Of a DNA stretch of 64,000 bases, positions 53,984 through 63,757 are shown in pieces (position 1 is the stretch's first letter; each line of letters begins with the position of its first letter). Source of the DNA: JADFQT01 sp965216025 (GTDB lineage Bacteria; Chloroflexota; Dehalococcoidia; Lucifugimonadales; UBA3495); assembly GCA_965216025.1 (NCBI GenBank), contig CBDCEX010000015.1, positions 186,001 to 250,000 of the forward strand. The letters are read 5' to 3'. The translations under genes and the position numbers were made by a program. The notes beneath the pieces were generated by a model. That model had not been told where the DNA came from. It saw only the letters and a program-made list of their open reading frames with translations, and ran no database searches.

Positions 53984-54862
53984 TCATTCCTGGCCGTACC
54001 AGTCCGGGTGGACTGCCTGAATACCCAGTTGCGGCCAGGCGGCGGGAGCGCTGCACTTTTCCAGCCGCTCCTCTAGCGGCAGCGTGTCGTTCCAGTGGTA
54101 GGCAATAATGCGACGTCCCGTCCAGTTGCTGGCCGCGTCGGAAGCGATCCAGACCACGGGCGACTGCATCACTTCGGGCTGGATCAGGCTGCGGGAACTC
54201 GTGCCTTCGGGCGGTATAACCATGTTTGTGGCGGTCGCGCCGCCGGGAGTAAGCACGTTGGCGGTCACACCGGTCCCTTCCAGGTCTTGGGCCATAATGG
54301 CTACCAGGGCCTCATGCCCAGCCTTCGAGGGTCCGTAAGGAGCGCCGCCCTTGCGCCACATCGTGTCCATGCTGGTGGTGACGCTGATTATCCGGCCAAA
54401 CCCTTGCTGGACCATGTGAGGCGCTACGGCGTGGGACATGATGAACGGCCCACTCAGGTTGACCGCAATTACGCGCAACCAGCCGGAAGGGTCGATATTC
54501 CAAAAGTCGGTCCGGCGTCCGGTTTCTCCAGGCTCGGTGAACCCGGCGGAACGCAGGTTAATCCCCGCGTTGTTTACCAGGATGTGGAGCCCTCCCATCT
54601 CGCTGACAGTGCGGGCTACGGCCTGAGCCGCGGACTCCGCGTCGGTCACGTCGGCGATGATGGGCAAAACTGCGTCGTCGCCGCCGATCTCCCGCAAGTC
54701 ATTGGCCGACTGTTCCAACCAGTCTTCGTTGATGTCCAGCATGGCCACCCTGGCGCCGGCGCGCACCAGGCCAGCGGTGATTGAACGGCCCATTCCTATG
54801 GGACTGGCGGCCCCGGTCACAATGGCGACTTTCCCCTGTAAGACTCCCGATGATGTTGTCAT
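53984..54862 (-). CDS. Short-chain dehydrogenase/reductase
   Basis: 292 residues from ATG 54862 (GGGGGG upstream). Rossmann start GKVAIVTGAASPIGMGRSIT, LVNNAGINLR, and an active site S (SVTTSMD) with YGPSKAG giving Y-x-x-x-K. The extended C-terminus (NDTLPLEERLEKCSAPAAW) is a feature of some SAR202 SDRs. NAD(P)-dependent oxidation/reduction of an unknown alcohol or ketone. Confidence 0.88.
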   Translation of the reverse strand: MTTSSGVLQGKVAIVTGAASPIGMGRSITAGLVRAGARVAMLDINEDWLEQSANDLREIGGDDAVLPIIADVTDAESAAQAVARTVSEMGGLHILVNNAGINLRSAGFTEPGETGRRTDFWNIDPSGWLRVIAVNLSGPFIMSHAVAPHMVQQGFGRIISVTTSMDTMWRKGGAPYGPSKAGHEALVAIMAQDLEGTGVTANVLTPGGATATNMVIPPEGTSSRSLIQPEVMQSPVVWIASDAASNWTGRRIIAYHWNDTLPLEERLEKCSAPAAWPQLGIQAVHPDWYGQE

Positions 54863-55289
54863 AGATGCGCCCCCCCTACGTTTCACACGCGATTGTCCCG
54901 TGGACACTTCATTGTGCGTTTCATTGTAACCGATGTCGCTCTAACCGATGTCGCTCCAACGTTTTGCCGGTGAGATTCCCGCTCAGACGCACATGAGACC
55001 TTCCCATTTTGGCCATAGAGGGATGTCTCTCTATCCGGGCGAAGGAAGCCCCCAACCCGCCTGTTTAGAAACGCAGGCTTTAGTTGAATTTGAATATCCC
55101 ATAAGCGAAGAAGGGTCCTGATGCCTGGGGTAGTACCATACCTTTATTTCCGTCCCGCATTGCTATCCTCCGGGGTATCAATCTATATAATCATTGTTTC
55201 GCCACGGCTAAGACGCAGACCGCCGCGAGTGAGAGTTGCTGTGGTAGAGGTAGGGGCGAGGTCACTTGAAACGACCTGCGGCTACGTTT
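54863..55289. other. Intergenic, no gene recognised
   Basis: Contains a short direct repeat (CGATGTCGCTC at about 54939 and 54952). The rest is AT-rich toward 55190. No gene supported. Confidence 0.45.
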
Positions 55290-55853
55290 TCAGTGTAGAT
55301 GTCTGGTCAGTATTTTGGCAGTTATAGTAGCCGGTTCGTTTTCATAGTTCTTTTTAGACAATGCTTGGACCCTATCCGCGACATCCTCTGGCGACCAGAA
55401 GAACCAACTTCTTGATTTCATGTATTCACGAATTTCAGCGCTTCGCCGCTGATAGATGTTTCCCGCAACCAATCCCAACGTCAGACTTAAGCCGGGCATT
55501 GCCATGCCGGTTTCCTGCAAATCCTGCTGGAGTCGGTGCAGAACGATTGCACGATATTTATCACAAGTAAACAGTTTGTACTGACCAGCAGGTATCGCAT
55601 GCTCTTCTTGTAAGCTATCCAGGCGAACTCCGGGAGAATCAAGAAATGATTTTGCTTCGATGGCAATCACTTCTCTCTTCTCAGGTTGGTACGCTAACAG
55701 GTCTATCTCAGGGCGAGGGATTGAGGGTTTGCCTATCTCTCGCTTTTCCCCCTTGGTCAGATTAACCTTGAATGATTGCCTTACCCAATATCCCTCATGT
55801 TCTAGAAGGGTTTTTATTATGGCTTCAAAGTAATCCATATCCGCTAATTGCAC
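55290..55853 (-). CDS. PD-(D/E)XK nuclease-like protein
   Basis: 187 residues: DYFEAIIKTLLEHEGYWVRQ, RPEIDLLAYQPEKREVIAIE and AKSFLDSPGVRL give the E ... D-x(n)-E-x-K restriction-type fold. A C-terminal helical part follows. It resembles stand-alone restriction endonuclease-like proteins of unknown target. The start could be M1 or M6. No methylase partner nearby. Confidence 0.6.
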   Translation of the reverse strand: MQLADMDYFEAIIKTLLEHEGYWVRQSFKVNLTKGEKREIGKPSIPRPEIDLLAYQPEKREVIAIEAKSFLDSPGVRLDSLQEEHAIPAGQYKLFTCDKYRAIVLHRLQQDLQETGMAMPGLSLTLGLVAGNIYQRRSAEIREYMKSRSWFFWSPEDVADRVQALSKKNYENEPATITAKILTRHLH

Positions 55854-56111
55854 CTTCGATTGCCTTGGGTTGAAATTGCACTGCCGGAGGCCTTCTCCTG
55901 AGGGCTAATATCCGCTTGATAGTCAGGAGCTACGGTCGTGCGAGGATAGCTTTTCGCTCTTCCACGGTAATGAGTCTAGTCAGCGCCCAGAGCAGCACCT
56001 AGGAAAGCCTGAGCCTGGCACAATAAATGAATTCTAGGGTGCGCGCGTGAAATATTGTGTTGGGTAAAAATCCTTAACCAGGTCTCATGCTCCTTCTGGC
56101 GGTTCCGGTCC

Positions 56112-57932
56112 CTAGAAACCCGGCTGAAAAGCCCTGCTGTGACGAGATGAGGCGGAGGTTAACCAGTGGACTGGGCCAGGTCTGAGACTAAGGGCGGCCC
56201 AGCTGGCAGCGACCAATATGAATTGGGCGGTAACGATGGGCGACCCGGTGGCGAACTCAGGGCAGGCTCCGGCGGCGAGCCGGTCCGGTCTATTCTCTGG
56301 TTTATTGGGGGAGGAGCCTGAAGCCTGGGACATCATCCCCATCCTGGTAGCCACCAGGGTCAGGTTGGCCACCGTGGCGGCCAGGAGTAGCTGATAAAGG
56401 GTCTTGGTCCGGCCAAAGTAGCGAGATTGGCGGACCCCCAGTTGAACCAGCCGAGCCAGGCGATGCTCGACCACCTGCCGCCGGCTGTGGTATTCGGCGA
56501 AGCTCTCACTCTGCTGGAAGGCCCGGGCTTGTTGCAGGAGCGCTTCCTGAGGGTGGAGAGTCACCGTACGGCCTTTGCCCTTGCTGCTGGCAATGCATTG
56601 GTCTCGCAGCGGGCATACGCCACAGACCGCCGGGTCGAATTGAAAACTCTGGACCGGGTAGGTCTGACCCAACCGGTTGGTCCGGTTGCCCATGGTACGT
56701 AGCGTGTGGGTGACCTGCCCGGCCGGGCAGGTGCAGGCGCCAGCCGTCAGGTCGATCTGGAAGTCTTCCTTGGGGAAGTGGGCTTTTCTGGGACGACCCG
56801 GCACCTTGGCTATTAGCGTCCGACCGGCATCGGCAAAGGCCTGCCGCGTCCCGCCATCCCCATAGGCCGCATCCCCAATGGTCTCCTCCACAGCTATGCC
56901 CGTGTTCTCTTCACTCTGCTCCACCAGTTCCAGGACTCCGGTGTTGTCACCGGCATTGCCGGGCAGGATATCTACCGCGGTCACTAGTTGGGAATCGGTA
57001 TCCACCACCACGGCAGCCTTATGTCCGTCGAAGCGTTTGCTGCTGCTTTTGCGCCCATGGCGCATCTCCGGGTCGTGCGCCGAAGGGACCCGGTCCCGGC
57101 TTACGCCATCCTTCCGGGCCGGACCATCCTCCTGCCGTTCCACATCTTGCAAGAGGAGTTGCCCCAAGAGTTCCGCTGCTTCTCCAATAGCCTGGCGCTC
57201 AGGACTATCTGCGGGAAATCTACCTTGGGCCTGACGGGCCAGTTCCAATACCCCATCGGCATCGGCTACTATCTTCTGCAGTAAGGCTTGCCGCTCTTTC
57301 TTGTTGTCCCAGTCAATCCCCGCCTCTCCCTTCACACTGGAGCCAAAGTAAAGCTCCAGGCCGTGTCTCAAGGCCCACTCCTCGGCCCGGGTCCCATCCA
57401 GTTGGGCCAGTGCCCTGACCACCTGGACGATGCCGTCGGCCAGCAGGTTGTAGGTGTCCTTGACCGCTCCCCGGCCCAGAATGTAGGTAGTGTCCACCGC
57501 CACCTTCATCCGCCGTCCTTTCAGGCAGCCGGTCTGCCGGGCGAATTGGAGGCTGCGCTGAAAGACGGACCGCACCCGGTCGTGGAGGATCAGCTGGGCT
57601 CGAAACAGTTGCAGGGTGCTCTTGGCAAAGGGACGGTCCTCCACCTCAATTCCCAACGCCACCTTCCACCGGATATCGAAGTCCGCCCTCTGCTTGGCTT
57701 CCAGGTCGCTCACTTTGTCGTAGGCCTGTAGCAACAGCGCGGTGGCCACCAGACTGGGCGGCACGCTATCCCGGCCATTGTCCGGGCAATACAGTTCGGC
57801 GAAGTCTTCGTCTCGAAATAGCTGACCCCGCAGGGAGGCCAGGAAGCCGTAGAAGGAGCCGCGGCCCACATAGTCCAGGTAGAGATGGTCCGCTTCCAGG
57901 AACCCCAGCTGTTTAGAGCGTTTTCCCAGCAT
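56112..57932 (-). CDS. IS1182-family transposase (copy 2)
   Basis: 606 residues, nearly identical to copy 1. One codon is missing (ALLQQ) and there are a few substitutions, such as RPRKAHFPKEDF for RPRKDHFPKEDF. All catalytic and zinc motifs are present. As in copy 1, the stop TAG comes from the flanking CTAG (56112-56115). Confidence 0.92.
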   Translation of the reverse strand: MLGKRSKQLGFLEADHLYLDYVGRGSFYGFLASLRGQLFRDEDFAELYCPDNGRDSVPPSLVATALLLQAYDKVSDLEAKQRADFDIRWKVALGIEVEDRPFAKSTLQLFRAQLILHDRVRSVFQRSLQFARQTGCLKGRRMKVAVDTTYILGRGAVKDTYNLLADGIVQVVRALAQLDGTRAEEWALRHGLELYFGSSVKGEAGIDWDNKKERQALLQKIVADADGVLELARQAQGRFPADSPERQAIGEAAELLGQLLLQDVERQEDGPARKDGVSRDRVPSAHDPEMRHGRKSSSKRFDGHKAAVVVDTDSQLVTAVDILPGNAGDNTGVLELVEQSEENTGIAVEETIGDAAYGDGGTRQAFADAGRTLIAKVPGRPRKAHFPKEDFQIDLTAGACTCPAGQVTHTLRTMGNRTNRLGQTYPVQSFQFDPAVCGVCPLRDQCIASSKGKGRTVTLHPQEALLQQARAFQQSESFAEYHSRRQVVEHRLARLVQLGVRQSRYFGRTKTLYQLLLAATVANLTLVATRMGMMSQASGSSPNKPENRPDRLAAGACPEFATGSPIVTAQFILVAASWAALSLRPGPVHWLTSASSRHSRAFQPGF

Positions 57933-58012
57933 CCCCTGCCTCCCACACCCATTAAATTCTCCTGCCCATTATATCGGACTAGCCTGGATCAGGGTACTTT
58001 TCGGCCGATCCT
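56116..58012 (-). mobile_element. IS1182-family insertion sequence, copy 2
   Basis: 1897-bp body between CTAG 56112-56115 and CTAG 58013-58016, three bases shorter than copy 1. It is inverted relative to copy 1 at 4710-6609. Between it and the IS1380 element 58017-58314 is AT-rich, with no gene except a frame running out of the IS1380 end. Confidence 0.9.
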
Positions 58013-58314
58013 CTAGGCCGAGGTTCATAATAACTAGCTGACTGTCCGAAGTTAATCCCTCAGGACCTGCGTCCCTAACTGCTTCGCTACAAACAGTGTC
58101 AATGTGTCACACTGTCAACGTGTAGCTATGGGCGAGCTATAATTGCGTATATCAATGTCTGTCAAGCAATCCTGAGCCCGCGCAACCAGGGAACGCTTCA
58201 GTGAAGGAAGGGCCTCAAAGGAATTCCAGTCAAGCCATGTACTGTGCGAGGCAAAATGCCCCAGGTATTTAGTTGATGGTCCATGGAGCCATTCACTAGC
58301 TCGACAACCCTTAT

Positions 58315-60067
58315 CCGGGATTCCCCAGATCAAACCACCTTTCCTGGATATAGCTCCCGCGGGGATACCGCCAAATATAATCCCGCATTCCAAGGGCGTC
58401 AAATGCGGTCTGATGCGGCCTGATTCACTCAAAGTCCCCGCTTTCATTGGGCAACCACTGTACTGCCAAGCGTAAAAGCCCCAAACCGCTTGTCTACGCC
58501 CAAGTCTCGCCCTTGGGAAGCTCTTTTGCCCTGTGCGACCCCGTAACCGTAACCAATCCCGACGCTCCTAAAGTGGACTAGCCAGGAGCCAGCCTAAGCC
58601 GACCAATTCGTTCCAGTATCCCGCCTAGCATTTCCCGGCTCACCAGCACCTCAGCAAGCTGAAACACCAGCCTTCCGGCATGGCGCACCAACCGTCCTCC
58701 AGTCTTGATCATCCTGGTCTGCAGACTGGTCAACGACCAGTGCTTCATTGCCTCCGGTAAGGCTAGCCTTCTCATGGAGTTGCCCAGGTTGTAAGCCAGT
58801 ACGAACAACTCCAGCCTGACCTGATTGGCCACGAACTTGTGGCAGGACAACCTGGTCCAGTTCAGGGCGTACTTGCCTTCTTTTATCCATTGCTCCGCGG
58901 TCCCTCGGCCATTGTAAAAGCGGACTATCCCGATGTTTGGATAGCTCAGATTGGTGACGATGAAGCCCACTCTGGGAAACAGTTCTCCCTGGTGCCACTC
59001 CACCTTAGAGACCACTCTCCGAGCAACGTTCCAGCTCTGGGCCTGGTAGACGAAGTCATGATAGGAGACGATGGGCTTCGGGGAAAGCCACTCCGTAGGC
59101 CGTATTAGCCGGGGCGCTATCTCCCGCTGCAGCACCTGGTTGGACCGCAGCCTGATGGCGTAGCCGATGTTTCTTGCTTCCAGATAATCGTATATCTCCG
59201 GCTTGGCGAAGGCGGCGTCAGCACGAAACAGCAGCCTGACCGCTGCTGTCAAATAACGCTCCACCACCGGATCAAGGACTTCTTGCCAATCATCGGCACT
59301 GTGGACGTTGCCTGACCGTAGCTTAGCTGCTTCACAATCCCCGAACTGGTTGAACAGAAAGAGAGGGTGATAGCAGACGCATTCAAAGTGGCCGTTATAG
59401 GCTGCTCCCTCCTGCTGGCCGTGCACTGGACTCTCGGAACTGTCCATATCCAGGATTACTCGCCGGTGTAGGGTATGGGCCATAGCTCGTTCCACCCACT
59501 GGGTATTTATTCGTGCCAGCCCCTTCAGGTTGTCCTCTTGGGTCAGGAACTCCGTCTCGAACCGGCCCATCTCACTGGTGCTGGCTCCTTTCCGCTCCGA
59601 GCCTTGCCATCCCACGATCACTCGCATGGCTGGGTCTTGGGAAAGGCGCACTGCGTCATTGGTGTCGTCGTAGCCGGCCAAGCGGCTGTAGATCGACTGT
59701 CTTAGCAGCGGAACCAGGTGGTGAAGGATATTGCGTCCGGTACGGCTTTCCTGGAGGTAGTCCTCAGCGATTTCGGTAAGGCCCAAGGCATCATCAAACT
59801 CTCGAAAGGCAAGAAGACCAGCGTCGGAGGTGATGGTTGAGCCGTGAAATTCCAGGCGGACTTTGGGGTTGAATTGGAGCCGGAGAGGGGCTTTTTCGCC
59901 GTCACCCATCAGGTGCCTCCATAATGCCTACGGCATCTTACTGCAAAGCGGACATATCATGGAGTTATTATAGCTGGGAACACGCAAAAAGGGCCCATAA
60001 TTAGACAATGGTTGAAAGACCATCGACGAATTACTGAGACAACTTTTTAGCCATATGGGAAATGTGG
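58315..60067 (-). mobile_element. IS1380-family insertion sequence, copy 2
   Basis: 1753 bp, inverted relative to copy 1. The ends are CCCACATTTCCC and CCGGGATTCCCC (complement), imperfect. It contains the intact transposase at 58578 and, past it, a short ORF (MKAGTLSESGRIRPHLTPLE) also present in copy 1. Confidence 0.85.
58578..59909 (-). CDS. IS1380-family transposase (copy 2), intact
   Basis: 443 residues. VILDMDSSESPVHGQQEG and LEARNIGYAIRLRSNQVLQR (where copy 1 has a stop), IVRFYNGRGTAEQWIKEGKY with the catalytic glutamate, and the C-terminus SREMLGGILERIGRLRLAPG. It shows how copy 1 read before it was cut by MITE E and IS701. Probably active. Confidence 0.92.
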   Translation of the reverse strand: MGDGEKAPLRLQFNPKVRLEFHGSTITSDAGLLAFREFDDALGLTEIAEDYLQESRTGRNILHHLVPLLRQSIYSRLAGYDDTNDAVRLSQDPAMRVIVGWQGSERKGASTSEMGRFETEFLTQEDNLKGLARINTQWVERAMAHTLHRRVILDMDSSESPVHGQQEGAAYNGHFECVCYHPLFLFNQFGDCEAAKLRSGNVHSADDWQEVLDPVVERYLTAAVRLLFRADAAFAKPEIYDYLEARNIGYAIRLRSNQVLQREIAPRLIRPTEWLSPKPIVSYHDFVYQAQSWNVARRVVSKVEWHQGELFPRVGFIVTNLSYPNIGIVRFYNGRGTAEQWIKEGKYALNWTRLSCHKFVANQVRLELFVLAYNLGNSMRRLALPEAMKHWSLTSLQTRMIKTGGRLVRHAGRLVFQLAEVLVSREMLGGILERIGRLRLAPG

Positions 60068-60109
60068 GCCAAAACCTTTTGCACTACCTCCAAGTAACCA
60101 CCTTTGGCT

Positions 60110-60442
60110 CTAGTCAGGCAGCAGCATTAAAGCGGAGACGTGGTCAGTGAGGTACCGGGTGGTGTGGACGTGACCGGTCACGTCCTCGATCAGGCGAACG
60201 TCACCGGGGCCGAACTTGTGCACTGTGCCATCGCCAAGCCCTATCTCCAGTTCCCCCGAGAGAGTGATCAACCACCTCTTGTTGGGCGCTTGGTGAAAAT
60301 CCATGAAGCGGCCGCCCTGATTCTGTTGGATCTGTAGGCCCTTCACGGTCTGCAACTCCCCCAACTCGGGGTGGGCCGACAGAGGCAACTCCTCGATGTG
60401 GGTCTCGTTGTCCGGTCCGGTGTACATTCTGTAGATGCCCAT
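60110..60442 (-). CDS. Cupin-domain protein, paralogue 2
   Basis: 110 residues: MGIYRMYTGPDNETHIEELP, KRWLITLSGELEIGLGDGTV and HKFGPGDVRLIEDVTGHVHT. GGAGG lies ten bases before the ATG. Its counterpart is at 50999. The IS1380 element ends about 40 bp beyond its stop. Confidence 0.75.
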   Translation of the reverse strand: MGIYRMYTGPDNETHIEELPLSAHPELGELQTVKGLQIQQNQGGRFMDFHQAPNKRWLITLSGELEIGLGDGTVHKFGPGDVRLIEDVTGHVHTTRYLTDHVSALMLLPD

Positions 60443-60657
60443 GTCTTAGTGTCCTCCAGTGATGGATTCATTGAGGCCATTAGATTATTCGCAAAATTCG
60501 ATTATTTCGCAACCTGGCATGGAAATCACAGTCAGGTTATCTCACGATTGCTCCGGGTTGTGGAGTAGCAGCTTGCCGGCACGAAGGCCGTCGGACACCT
60601 GCTGCAGCGACAGCCTCCGAGCTTTCGCATTCCATATCGGAGATCGGTACATACCTG

Positions 60658-61965
60658 CTACTCCTCCATATGACGTAAGACCGGGCGCCATAGTCCAAGC
60701 CACAAGGCAACAAAGAGACTCAGGGCTGCACCACCTGTAATGGCAACGGGCCAGGATATAACATCGGCTGCCACGGCAAGGGGCAGTGCACCAAGATAAT
60801 GAACCGCAGGGGCGAGTTGAAATACGCTCAAAACCCTGCCCCGTAACTCCGAGGGCACGTTAAGCTGAATCAGTGTGGTCGCCAATGGGGTGAAAAACCC
60901 GAAACTCGTCGCTCCCACGAACAATAATATTATCCAGGATGCCCAGAACCAGGGCGACCAGGCGAACATGGTCAGGACCACAGAAAGAAGCAGCACTGAT
61001 ACCATGAGCAGTCGCGCCTTCTGTCGGAAGTCCCCCAGCGAGGCTAGTATCAGATTTCCGAGCAATGATCCCAGGCCCGCCGCCAGCAACAGCAAACCGG
61101 TCCCACCGGCTCCTATCTCCAGCACTTCTTTGGTAAAGGCGGGCATGACATGACGGTACGACACAGCGAAGAATGCGAAAGCCACCGTCATCCCTATGAC
61201 GGTATACAGGATCGGAGTTGACTGGATGCATTGCAGTCCTGCCCGGAGGTCTTCCAGGAGAGTAGCCTCCCTGGCAGCGGATCGAGGTGGCAAACCTCTG
61301 ATCAACGACAGGAATACTATCCCTGACAAATAAAGCCCCCCATTAACCATTAGCGTCGGACCTATCCCCGCGAGTTCGATAATCCCCCCGGCTACTGCCG
61401 GTCCTATGATTTGGCCGGTCTGATTAACCATGGTATGTAACGCAACAGCGTTCATCATGTCATCTCGCTTCACCAGGTCCGCTACTATGGCCATGCGAGC
61501 GGGCCCGTTCAGCGCTTGAACCGTTCCGAGCAGGGACACGACGGCGTAAACGTGCCAGATCTCCAACAGATCAGTGATTCTTAGGATGGCAAGGGCGAAA
61601 ATCAGGACGGACACGTATAGCCGGGTAGAAATCAACAGCTTGAGACGGTTGGCGCGGTCGGCGATGATGCCACCCAACATCGCGAAGAGCAGGTTAGGCA
61701 GACCGAAGGCAAAGATTACCAATCCCAGCTGGTAGGAAGAACTAGTGATGTCCAACACTAGCCAGCCCAGGATCAGAAACTGCATTCCTTGGGCCATGGC
61801 CTGGGTGGCGCCGTTCAACCAGAACCAGCGGTAGTTGCTATAACGAAGGGCGTTGAAGGTCAGGTTGTGCCTCGCCGCCGCAATCTTTGGTGCCAACCAG
61901 GGGATGCTGCCAAGGGTCATGAGGAGAAAGCCGGAGGCCAGGATCAGTAGACCAGCGAATGTCAT
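60658..61965 (-). CDS. MFS exporter (EntS-like)
   Basis: 435 residues, about twelve membrane helices. RYSNYRWFWLNGATQAMAQG, the A-like motif GGIIADRANRLKLLISTRL, PARMAIVADLVKRDDMMNAV and PSELRGRVLSVFQLAPAVHY are typical of the enterobactin-exporter-like MFS group. Proton-driven efflux of an unknown compound. Start ATG 61965 has a weak AAAGG upstream. Confidence 0.85.
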   Translation of the reverse strand: MTFAGLLILASGFLLMTLGSIPWLAPKIAAARHNLTFNALRYSNYRWFWLNGATQAMAQGMQFLILGWLVLDITSSSYQLGLVIFAFGLPNLLFAMLGGIIADRANRLKLLISTRLYVSVLIFALAILRITDLLEIWHVYAVVSLLGTVQALNGPARMAIVADLVKRDDMMNAVALHTMVNQTGQIIGPAVAGGIIELAGIGPTLMVNGGLYLSGIVFLSLIRGLPPRSAAREATLLEDLRAGLQCIQSTPILYTVIGMTVAFAFFAVSYRHVMPAFTKEVLEIGAGGTGLLLLAAGLGSLLGNLILASLGDFRQKARLLMVSVLLLSVVLTMFAWSPWFWASWIILLFVGATSFGFFTPLATTLIQLNVPSELRGRVLSVFQLAPAVHYLGALPLAVAADVISWPVAITGGAALSLFVALWLGLWRPVLRHMEE

Positions 61966-62269
61966 GATGCGAGCGCCTTTATGAACAGACCTGCTTCAAC
62001 GGCACAGCGTGTAAGGGCACCTACCCGAGGACAATATCCGCACACCTTGAAGATCTAAGAAGCCGCAGCAACACGAGCCAAACAAACACGGGCGGTCCGT
62101 AACCGCGATGTGAGGATCCCAGCGCTTAATTACGCTGCTTATGAGTTTGTCTCATAGACCGGTGGGCGAGCTGACTAACACAGGTGTGGGAGCGATGGGC
62201 CTCAAGAGAGGTCGGCCCGTCCAGTTCCACTGGCCGCTTGTCGGCCCCCAGAAAGGTCGTCTGCCTCTC
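61966..62269. other. Intergenic, nothing recognised
   Basis: Promoter region of the MFS gene on one side and the 3' end of a transposase remnant on the other. No gene or clear hairpin. Confidence 0.4.
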
Positions 62270-63661
62270 TTAGTTCCGTGGGGCCTGGGCCCAGCCCCAA
62301 GGGGCTTGGCCACTGCGCCATAGCTTGAGCAAGTTATGGGTCATCCCTGCCAGGGACCACTCACTCTGTGCAGCGCCCAACCCCCGTCTCATAAACCGTC
62401 GGAACCCCCTGTCCTTCCTTGACCTGTCCGAACACCGGCTCCACCAGTACACCCCGCTTCTTGTACAGAGCTCGGCCTCGCTTTGTCAGCAGCTTGCGCT
62501 CCATCCTGTCCCTCGGGCTCAGTCCTTTTGGTATACGTCCTCGGGGACACCCCTTCTCCCGTAGCATCTTCCGCTGTTTCCAATCCTTGGTGGCGGCAAT
62601 AAGAAGCTCAGGCATCTCCGGCCAGGAGCAAGCCCTGATGTTGGCCTCACTCCAGTACCCGGCATCGGCCAGGCCCGCTTTTGGCCGGTCCTCTATGCCG
62701 GCTGCCTTCAGAGTATGCGCAATGGTTTGGAGCATCGGCTCCAGTTGCTGCACATCATTGGCCTCTTGGGTCACTCCAACGGCTACTATGCTCTGCCCCT
62801 CGCTCACCACCGCCTGGGCATTGTAGCCCTGCACGTACCCTTGCCTGGTCTTCATGATGCGGCTGTCCGGGTCGGTGGTATTAGCCTTCGCCTCTTCGGT
62901 AGGAAGTGACTCTACCACCTTGGGCTTGCGCCCCCGCTTCTTTTTGCCTGTGGCCACTTCTTCTGCCCGCCGTTGCTCCACGCGCTCCTGGACAGCCCTG
63001 GCTGCTGCTTCAGCCTCCCGCTGCAGACGTTCCTTGGCTTCCTTCAGGCGCCTGAGCCGCTCCGTCCGTCCCCCCAGCCCTCCCGGTAGCTCATCCCCTC
63101 GCCGGTCGGGACTGTAATGGGCATCCTCTTCAGCATCCGCTGCCTTGGCCTCTGCCAACTGCGCTGCACTTCTTCCTCAATGGCTTGGTGGCTCCGGTTG
63201 GTGGCCAGCGCCGCGTTGGCTGCCACCTTCGTCCCATCAAGAGCCACTACCCCCAGCTTCACCAGACCCGCTTCATGGCATAGCCTCAGTACCTCTACAA
63301 AGAGCTTCTCGAGCGCCTCCTCGTGCTCCGCCCTAAAGCGACAGATGGTACGGAAGTCTGGCTGCTGGTTGGCCGCCACCACCCGGAAACCTACATCTTC
63401 CTCGAGAGCGCGGGCTATGCGCCTGGAACTGCGTAGACCCAGGCAGTAGGCGTACAACAGGATGGCCACCATCATTCCCGGATCGTAGGCCGCTGCACCC
63501 CAGCCATCACTTCGGTAGGCTGCATAGAACTCCCTCAGATCCATCTGGCCTACTGCATCCACAATGAACCAGGCCAGGTGACCCTCGCTCAACCAATCCC
63601 TCATGGACGGCGGCATCAAGTAGCTCTGGTCTCGCTCGCAGCGCAAAAGGTTATAAGCCAT
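62270..63661 (-). pseudogene. IS1182-type transposase, two frameshifts
   Basis: Part 1 (63044-63661): MAYNLLRCERDQSYLMPPSM, DPGMMVAILLYAYCLGLRSS and LGVVALDGTKVAANAAL. Part 2 (62361-63158), in another frame: GDELPGGLGGRTERLRRLKE, YNAQAVVSEGQSIV, LADAGYWSEANI and VLVEPVFGQVKEGQG. Part 3, in a third frame: FRRFMRRGLGAAQSEWSLAG and THNLLKLW. Breaks are near 63130 and 62410. It is a separate lineage from the CTAG-flanked IS1182 copies. Boundaries not determined. Confidence 0.82.
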
Positions 63662-63757
63662 AGTATCGTGCCTGCCAGTTGTTTCTATCAGCTTACTGCT
63701 TCACCAACCCCCCGGGAAGAGGGTTTATGGGACACGCTCTTATAATCAGAATTTATA

